Below are positions 57,967 through 64,000 of a DNA stretch of 64,000 nucleotides, one piece after another. The notes below the pieces were generated by a model. It did not search any database, had not been told where the DNA came from, and saw only the letters and a list, made by a program, of their open reading frames with translations. The position numbers and the translations under genes are program-made. Location: assembly GCA_021432605.1 (NCBI GenBank), contig MU271143.1, positions 2,613,277 through 2,677,276 on the forward strand. Reading direction: 5' to 3'. Within the stretch, counting starts at the first letter, position 1, and each line of letters begins with the position of its first letter. Origin of the DNA: Coniochaeta sp. PMI_546 (taxonomy: Eukaryota; Ascomycota; Sordariomycetes; Coniochaetales; Coniochaetaceae).

Positions 57967-58899
57967 ATGGACGGTCCTCACTACTCGGCGAATGTTATAA
58001 ACACGTCATCAACAGCGTCGTATCCCTCAGCTTCTGCGATCGCGCCGCACCAGCTCCAGCACCAGCTACCGCCCCTTCAGCCAAGCCACCCTGTTATGCA
58101 AAACGGATACGGTAGCTACCAGCACAGCCCGAGAACTCCAGCAACCCCGAACACTCCTGGTGCCCCGAATAACATGGCCTCTTATCCTCCCCCGCCCCCC
58201 GGCCAGAATGCCGGTCGAGGTGGGTACCAGATGATGCCGAGCAACCCGTACCAGCAGCAGCAACAGCAGCAGGCCTACCCGGCCACGTCTGCCATGATGC
58301 CCCAGACTACGACTGCGGCTGTTCATCCTCAGCCCATTGCGCCTGCGCCATCTCCCGGCGGGCGGGTGCCACCAGTGCTCCGGCCCATGCCTGCTGCTGG
58401 CCAGATGCCCCAGCCGGGCATGAACTCTCCTTATGGACAGAGTCCCCTGATGCCCCAGCCATCGATGCTCCCCCCTGACGGCGAGCAGCCAACCCATGTG
58501 GTAGGATCTCAAGGTCGAAGAGGCGTGCTCCCCAGTGCTCCGGGACGTCCTCCTGCGCCCGCCGCCGGAACTGGCGCCACGAAGACCCAAATTCCTCAAA
58601 AGGACGCCGACGGGAAGTTCCCTTGTCCGCACTGCACCAAGACCTACCTTCATGCGAAGCACTTGAAGCGCCATCTACTCAGACGTAAGTCCAGTTTCCT
58701 TTCATTTTGATCGTGTCTTTTGACAATAATTGCAGACACCGGTGACCGTCCTTACATGTGCTTCTTGTGCCACGATACGTTCTCCCGCAGTGATATCCTG
58801 AAACGACACTTTCAAAAGTGTTCGATTCGCCGCGGTAACCCGACGGGCGCGAGCCATCTGTCGCACCCCCAGTCCCATGTCAAGAAAAATGCCCAGCAG

Positions 58900-58931
<32 letters not shown>

Positions 58932-61047
58932 ACAGCAGGTCAAGGCTGATGCGGACGGTGGCCACTTGAACGGCATGGGCAACATGCAGTCCGCCGATGG
59001 CATGGTCCCGTTCGGTCTCATCCCTGCCAATGATGGGTTGAACAACCTTGCCAACGATCAGAGTCAGCTCTCGAGAGCCAGCAGCATCAATAGGATCGAT
59101 GACGCCAATCGCGATAGAAGAAGCATGACCGGCTCGGTCATGGGCGGCTCGACCCGTCCTGGCAGCTACGAGCAGTCGTACAACGGCGATGTCTCCAACA
59201 ACATCAACCCACAGTTGGCGAACTACAGCATGCCCCCGGCGCAGAACGGGATGCCCATGTTCGGAGGAGCCAACTCGACTCAACAGTCGAACATGGATTG
59301 GGCTCAAATGTTCCAAGCTGGTGCGCACAATCCCTACGGCAATTCGTTCCTTCCTAACGTCGGACAGACGCAGACCGTAATGGTCAAGCAAGACCCTAAT
59401 GCCGATCCCGCTCGAGCGGGTGCGCTTCCCGGCACCGATTCCGCCGCTTCCACCCTCTTCCCTGACTGGGGGGTGCCGCCATCCTCCCAGCATCCTTATC
59501 AACAACTATCTACCCAGATTCTCAACTTCCTTACCCCACAGGGCAGTACTCTCAATCAATCGAACGCTGCCCTCAACATATTTTTCCAGCCCGACAATGT
59601 GAAGGACTTCTTGGAGAAGTATACGCATTTCCACGTGCACTTCGGCGTACTTCATATCCCCACTTTCCGTATTATGGATGCCTATGTCGGCCTCCTGGCT
59701 GGCATGTGCTGTGTCGGCGCTTGTTATTCCGAACGTGTTCCCCCTGCTAACGTGCGCGAGACGATCGACTACCTCAGGCCAGCTCTAGAGGCATCATCGC
59801 GGATGTTTGCCTCGCTCTCGGAAGAGATGCAGTCCGGCCCTAGGCACGATTATCAATTCTTTGGGCACAAATCGCAAGATCTCGAGGAGCTTCAGGCGAC
59901 CGTTCTCTGCCACATCCTTGCCATCTGGCATGGCTCACCAATGCAACGAGACAAGGCACGACGAACGTTTCCCTCGCTTGCCAAGTTAGCCCGTAAGGCG
60001 GGTTTGCTTCGTGTTCCGCGTGACCCGTCTCTTTACAGCATTCTTCACCAGCCGAATTTCTCGATTGCAAACTTTAACCCAGGCAATTTTGACTGGAATT
60101 CTTGGATCGAGCAAGAAAAGCGCATACGGGTCATGTATGCGATATTCTTGTGCGACGCAGCTCTCGGACTATACTTCAACACGGGCCCAGAATTCGACGC
60201 TCTCGAGCTGCAGTTGCCACTACCATGCGACGATGCCGCTTGGGATGCGCCGACTGCGGCTGCTTGCGGAGAAGCCCTAGGCCTCTATGGTCCGCGAGCT
60301 GCAGAGGAACGGAACCCCGATGGTACGCGAAAGTGCAAGCAACCTGAGATGCACCTCGTCTTAAAAGCTCTACTCCACAACTCTTACCAGATCCAGCCAG
60401 GCACCACCAATCTGTACGGCAAGTTCATACTTATCCACGCGTTGCTAGCTATGTTGCGGCGCGTCCAACTGGACGGGAGTGCGGCCTTGATGAACAGATC
60501 GAACACACCGCTGCCGCAGAATGACTGGATCGTGGGTGTCCAGAACCCGGGATCGGCGAATAGCAGTGGCAGAGCAACACCTGTCGGTGCAAACAGCCCG
60601 CTGCTGGACGGTCCGACAATGAAAACATTCATGACGGCTTTGGAGAAGTTCAAGTCGAACTGGGACATCGACATGGCGACCCAGCATCCACCTTCGGCTA
60701 ACGTCAACCCTCGGCGCTACGGTTTCTCTCGAGACGCAATTCATTTCTATTGGTTGGCAACATACCTATTAAAGAACACAACTTCTGCAGACTTGCACAT
60801 GGCGCCGGATCAGCGGTTTGTGCGGGTAATCCATATCTTAAAATCGGTGAGGGATTGGGTCATGACGGACGCAGCCCAACGGGGCGAGGAGATGGGATCG
60901 GTGGGGGAGATTGACAGGGATTTTGGGACGGGAGATCTGACGCTTGACATGGCACAACTGTTCAGGCCGATGCATAAGGTGGTAGAATCACCGGGAGGAG
61001 TGGCCGTCAAGACGGAAATGGGCAATGGGAACGGCGGCATCTTGTGA
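57967..61047 (+). CDS. C2H2 zinc-finger transcription factor with fungal_trans-like domain
   Basis: Exons 57967-58684 and 58736-61047 encode 1009 residues. Residues 1-215 are Pro/Gln/Ser-rich and disordered. Finger 1 is C220-x2-C223-x12-H236-x3-H240 (CPHCTKTYLHAKHLKRHLLRH). Finger 2 is C248-x2-C251-x12-H264-x3-C268 (CFLCHDTFSRSDILKRHFQKC), a C2HC form. The 51-nt intron splits H240 at the end of finger 1. A 15-Gln run is coded at 58894-58938. The C-terminal half (from about residue 490) has helices of the fungal-specific regulatory domain: FHVHFGVLHIPTFRIMDAYV, LQATVLCHILAIWHGSP and RIRVMYAIFLCDAALGLYF. It should be nuclear. The regulated pathway is unknown. Its 8.7-kb upstream region suggests complex control. 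Confidence 0.88.
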
Positions 61048-61667
61048 TTTTTCAGCAGCTCGGGAAACGTTCACCTCGCATCGACATGGCGTTTGTCTAT
61101 TGCTTGGGAGGCTGTCTTTGCTTTTTACTGTATTGCGTGTTTGATTTTTTTTTTCCCCCTTACTTTCTCCGCTAGGAGGTCTGAATCCCTTCCGCTCGAC
61201 GAAAAGGCGGGGACCAGTCCCCAAGACTGGTAAAACGGCGGTAACTTGCTTGCATTATGAGGTATCGAGGATGATTAGACCTTAGGGCTCATTAGACTGT
61301 TTTGTTGTCCCTGTTGAATGCTGCACATAGAAAAGATATGGTGAAGGGATCGCTGTTTTCTGCCAAAGGAAGCCTGTGACGATAAGGTCGTCAGGTGTAA
61401 GCCGCAATCGGTTTATTTTCCCGTGAACTCTGGCCGCCATCCTCTCGCCAAGGATGTTTATGCCTTGCAAGAGTAAACCGGGGTCGGGACAATAGACGGA
61501 ACTTTTTGCTAGGGCATCTTGCGGAATGCAGTTCGTTCGAGCAACTTGTGCACATGACCGCTTACTGGTCACTGGCTCATGTTCACTTGGCGGCACCACG
61601 ATGATTCCTGTACTAAGCTATGTACATCGGACTCCAGCGGAGCCTGAAATCATATATCAACGTTATG
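61048..61667. other. Convergent 3' intergenic region
   Basis: The 620 bases lie between the transcription factor (+) and the 71-residue membrane protein gene (-). There is a T run at 61146-61155. No gene is supportable. Confidence 0.4.
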
Positions 61668-61931
61668 TTATTTGCTCTGCTCCCTCTCTACAACATGAAT
61701 CTTGGGCGTTAAGCGGTCGAGAGCAGCTCTGTCTTCCTCTGTCGGAGTGAAGCCGAACTTTTCCTCAGCTCTGTCAGAGAGATAGAGCCCAACAGCCCCC
61801 CATGCTAAAAGACCACCACCGACGCCGAGTTTAGCAAGAGTAGGGAGGTTGCGGTAGGATCTGGCGAGCTGTCAGTTGACATGTTTCACGAGTTGTCAGG
61901 AGTTGGAGGAAGCTCACTGCCACAGTGACAT
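61668..61931 (-). CDS. 71-residue single-pass membrane protein of unknown function
   Basis: Exons on the minus strand: 61931-61917 (MSLWQ) and 61868-61668, joined across a 48-nt intron (GTGAGC donor, CTGACAG acceptor). The protein starts MSLWQLARSYRNLPTLAKLG, has one hydrophobic, Gly-rich segment GVGGGLLAWGAVGLYL, then a charged tail with FGFTPTEEDRAALDRLTP, ending EREQSK. A short basic N-terminus followed by one membrane segment fits small inner-membrane proteins of mitochondria, such as respiratory or ATP synthase accessory subunits; that is inference. It diverges from the mitochondrial ribosomal gene MRPL4 across 367 bp, which fits. I do not recognise the family. Confidence 0.72.
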
Positions 61932-62298
61932 GAAGGGCGGCAAGACTAGATCACGAGATGATACTCATTCTCTGGACGGTATTAGTACACGATTTCCTTC
62001 GGACACAGGCGTGAATTGCGGTTTGCGAACCTGTGTGGGTAAGTCTGTCCGATCCTGTTGGACTTCGGGTTTTGGTGTTTTGAGATCATGAGCCACAGTC
62101 AAACCAAGAAGCCTCAAGGTGAGGTTGAAGTTCGGATAAACGCTGGGCCCGCTTTTCTTTTTGTTCGAGTAATCCAGTCCCTTGCGAAGCTTGGACCACC
62201 CAAAATTTCTAGGACAACCGTAGCCCGACTCCGACAGCCTCAAGCAATAGATAATAATTATCCAAACAGCGAGGAGTGTTCTGCCTCCATCCGCATCA
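61932..62298. promoter_or_regulatory. Divergent promoter between two probable mitochondrial genes
   Basis: The 367 bases separate the start codons of the 71-residue membrane protein (-) and MRPL4 (+). No TATA box is evident. The minus-strand open frame crossing it (61965-62393) overlaps MRPL4 and is not supported. Confidence 0.45.
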
Positions 62299-63268
62299 AT
62301 GGCCTCTTCTAGAGCTCTGCGGCCTTCAGGGGTCGTAGGCCTCCTACAATCATGCAGTAGACCGACACTGTCACCATTATCAACACCACTCATCCTACTG
62401 CAACACCAGCAACCACGAGAGCTCCAACGGATACCATCCTATCCCTCTTCCTCCTCCTCCAACCATTTCTCAACCTCCTCCCCTGTCTCCAGAAGACACG
62501 TCTATCCCGGCGCCAGGAAAACACGCGACAACAACAAGCACCGCGGTGAGTCCTCGATGCGTCGCACCGGCCCGCGCTGGCGTCTTTCAGTGTCCGACGA
62601 TCCCCTCCCGATTCCTGTGCCCAAGGCCGAGGTCCCCAAGCAGGAGACGGACCCGGATCACGGGCTTTGGGAGTTCTTCTACGACAGGGAGATGGTCGTG
62701 CGGTCGGCGGCGGAGACCAGCCAGCACGGCCGGGCGTGGACGGTGGAGGAGCTCCGTGGCAAGAGCTGGGATGACTTGCATTCTCTCTGGTGGGTCTGCT
62801 GCAAAGAGAGGAATCGGCTGGCCACTATGGCGTGGGAGAGGGAGAAGGGGAAGTATGGTTTCGGCGCCGCGGAGGATGGGGGAAGGGATGACGAGGTTTG
62901 TTCTCCTCTTGCGCTCACTTTACGTGATTGGGTTCGATGCTAACTGTTGACTACAATAGATCGTAAAGACAATGAAGTCCATCAGGCACGTCCTCACTGA
63001 GCGGTACTACCTCTGGGAAGACGCGGTTGCGCTCGCTAAGGAGGATCCCGAAATCAATCTCTCCGGCATCGGGCAGGTCTACACGCCGCAAGAGTTCTTG
63101 GTAGAGGAGGACGAGGTAGAGGAAGTCACGCAGGAGGAGTTTGAGAAGATAAAGGCTGGTGAAATTCCGCAGTCGCTGGAGCAAGGCGAGAAGAAGGCAG
63201 ACCATACTGCGGCTGTAGACGCTTCTACGCTGCCGGCTGAGACGCCTAGGGAGGCGCCGAGAGTATAA
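62299..63268 (+). CDS. MRPL4: Mitochondrial large-subunit ribosomal protein uL29m (MRPL4/MRPL47)
   Basis: A component of the mitochondrial 54S subunit at the peptide exit site. Exons 62299-62895 and 62960-63268 give 301 residues. The N-terminal 60 residues are Ser/Arg/Gln-rich with no acidic residues before Glu42 or so, and contain [13 protein letters not shown], a mitochondrial presequence with a plausible cleavage site. The conserved MRP-L47 block follows: [28 protein letters not shown] and [20 protein letters not shown], then after the 64-nt intron [19 protein letters not shown]. The C-terminus is acidic and less conserved. The start ATG is the first in frame. Firm at family level. Confidence 0.94.
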
Positions 63269-64000
63269 CCATTCCCGGAGTTGAGGTTGATGATTGCCTC
63301 GGAGACTCGAGGGCCTCGTACTTGTGGTCGCGGTGTAAATTTAGCAAATGTGTACAATACTGTCTGTTCATACTCCTTTGGGTATAGACTCTCATGAGCA
63401 TCTCCATGGGCAGAAAATGGATAACAATAAAATGTTACTGTATATTCAGGTCCTGGAGCCATGAGTAGCTACTGTCATGTTGGAAATCTACTCATGGTCA
63501 CAATTCAGTAACCAGCGCCCTCACTTGAGATTCCGAGACGAGTCCTGCCCTGGCCAGTGACTGTTTTGTCTGGTCAGCACTGAGCAAGATTACATACATG
63601 TAGCTGACCGTTTGTAAATTCTAAAGTCATCATGAAGCTCACTAATCTTCAAATTTGCGAGTCTGATGGTCATGTCATACTGAATTGGGGCCATCGTATC
63701 TTGCTTATCGTGTACGTTTTGGCTATGACTTTGCCTTCGCCTTCGCCAACCGGCGGGGTAGGCCTGACACAGTCAGCCGTGGAGCTCCGGAAGTGGATCC
63801 CGGCGCTACCCTTGTGCCGCTGTACCAGCTATCGGCCGGCGCCGCATGAGCTGTTGAGCTCCAACGTTGCCCGAAGGCGCATATATGTATATATATGGCG
63901 TTGCCCATCCTGGCTTTGTGACCGGATCTTGACAACATACAAGCAATCACTCAGAGACATATGAGCAATCAAATCATACCACTTCGAGCACAAACAGACG
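63269..64000. other. Right-end stretch without a supportable gene
   Basis: The 732 bases follow MRPL4. One frame (63632-63964) begins MKLTNLQICESDG and has a hydrophobic stretch, but it shows no codon bias, no family match and no downstream domain, so I do not call it. The next gene must start outside the window. Confidence 0.4.

Noticed and set aside
61965-62393. 142-codon minus-strand frame across the MRPL4 start
   Set aside because: It overlaps MRPL4 coding sequence and its promoter, and the true minus-strand gene here is the spliced 71-residue protein further left.
63632-63964. 110-codon frame with a hydrophobic stretch at the right end
   Set aside because: It has no codon bias, no signal-peptide cleavage logic and no family resemblance. 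The sequence has simple CTTCGC repeats.

Overview
The window reads as nuclear DNA of a filamentous ascomycete (Pezizomycotina, most likely Sordariomycetes). Evidence: short introns of about 48-100 nt with GTAAGT/GTATGT donors and CTAAC/CTGAC branch points; a DASH-complex Ask1; a C-22 sterol desaturase of the ERG5 type; an Hsp88-type Hsp110; tRNA genes with introns; and a dispersed 5S-like gene. No species is claimed. I saw no bacterial-type operon, CRISPR array, intact transposon or secondary-metabolite cluster.

Layout, left to right. 1-935: 3' end of an unrecognised gene. 2202-4870: Hsp88/SSE1-type chaperone. 5452-8830 (-): eIF5B. 10191-14483 (-): large Mms1_N/CPSF-A-like beta-propeller protein. 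17110-18389: TBC Rab-GAP with a C-terminal membrane anchor. 18633-20782 (-): VPS52 of the GARP complex. 21951-22831: eIF5A. 23575-25590: RRN7, an RNA polymerase I initiation factor. 25926-26654: ubiquitin-L40 fusion with a start codon split by an intron. 27354-28356: Yip1-domain membrane protein. 28613-29215 (-): mitochondrial rhodanese. 30073-31913 (-): ERG5 (CYP61). 33382-34150 (-): three RNA polymerase III genes (tRNA-Gln, tRNA-Tyr, 5S-like). 35103-37864: argininosuccinate synthase cut into 18 exons. 38824-38919: tRNA-Trp. 41841-42140: small unknown gene. 42791-44264 (-): ASK1. 44750-45922 (-): EAF7 of NuA4. 46263-49209: GCP6-like gamma-tubulin complex protein. 49210-57966: 8.7 kb without a supportable gene, in front of a C2H2/fungal_trans transcription factor (57967-61047). 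61668-61931 (-): 71-residue membrane microprotein. 62299-63268: mitochondrial ribosomal protein uL29m (MRPL4). 63269-64000: no gene seen.

Most genes are housekeeping genes with no operon-like link. Loose themes are translation and ribosome supply (eIF5B, eIF5A, RRN7, ubiquitin-L40, 5S, tRNAs, MRPL4), Golgi/endosome traffic (TBC-GAP, VPS52, Yip1-domain) and spindle or microtubule function (ASK1, GCP6). Exon models were built by hand from splice signals, reading-frame continuity and remembered family conservation. Every multi-exon model given closes to a whole number of codons. The points most worth following up are a stop-free 180-nt intron in Hsp88 that would add a nuclear localisation signal, the shattered argininosuccinate synthase gene with a foldback element and a GC-AG intron, the split-ATG ubiquitin-L40 gene, the Pol III cluster and the 71-residue membrane protein.
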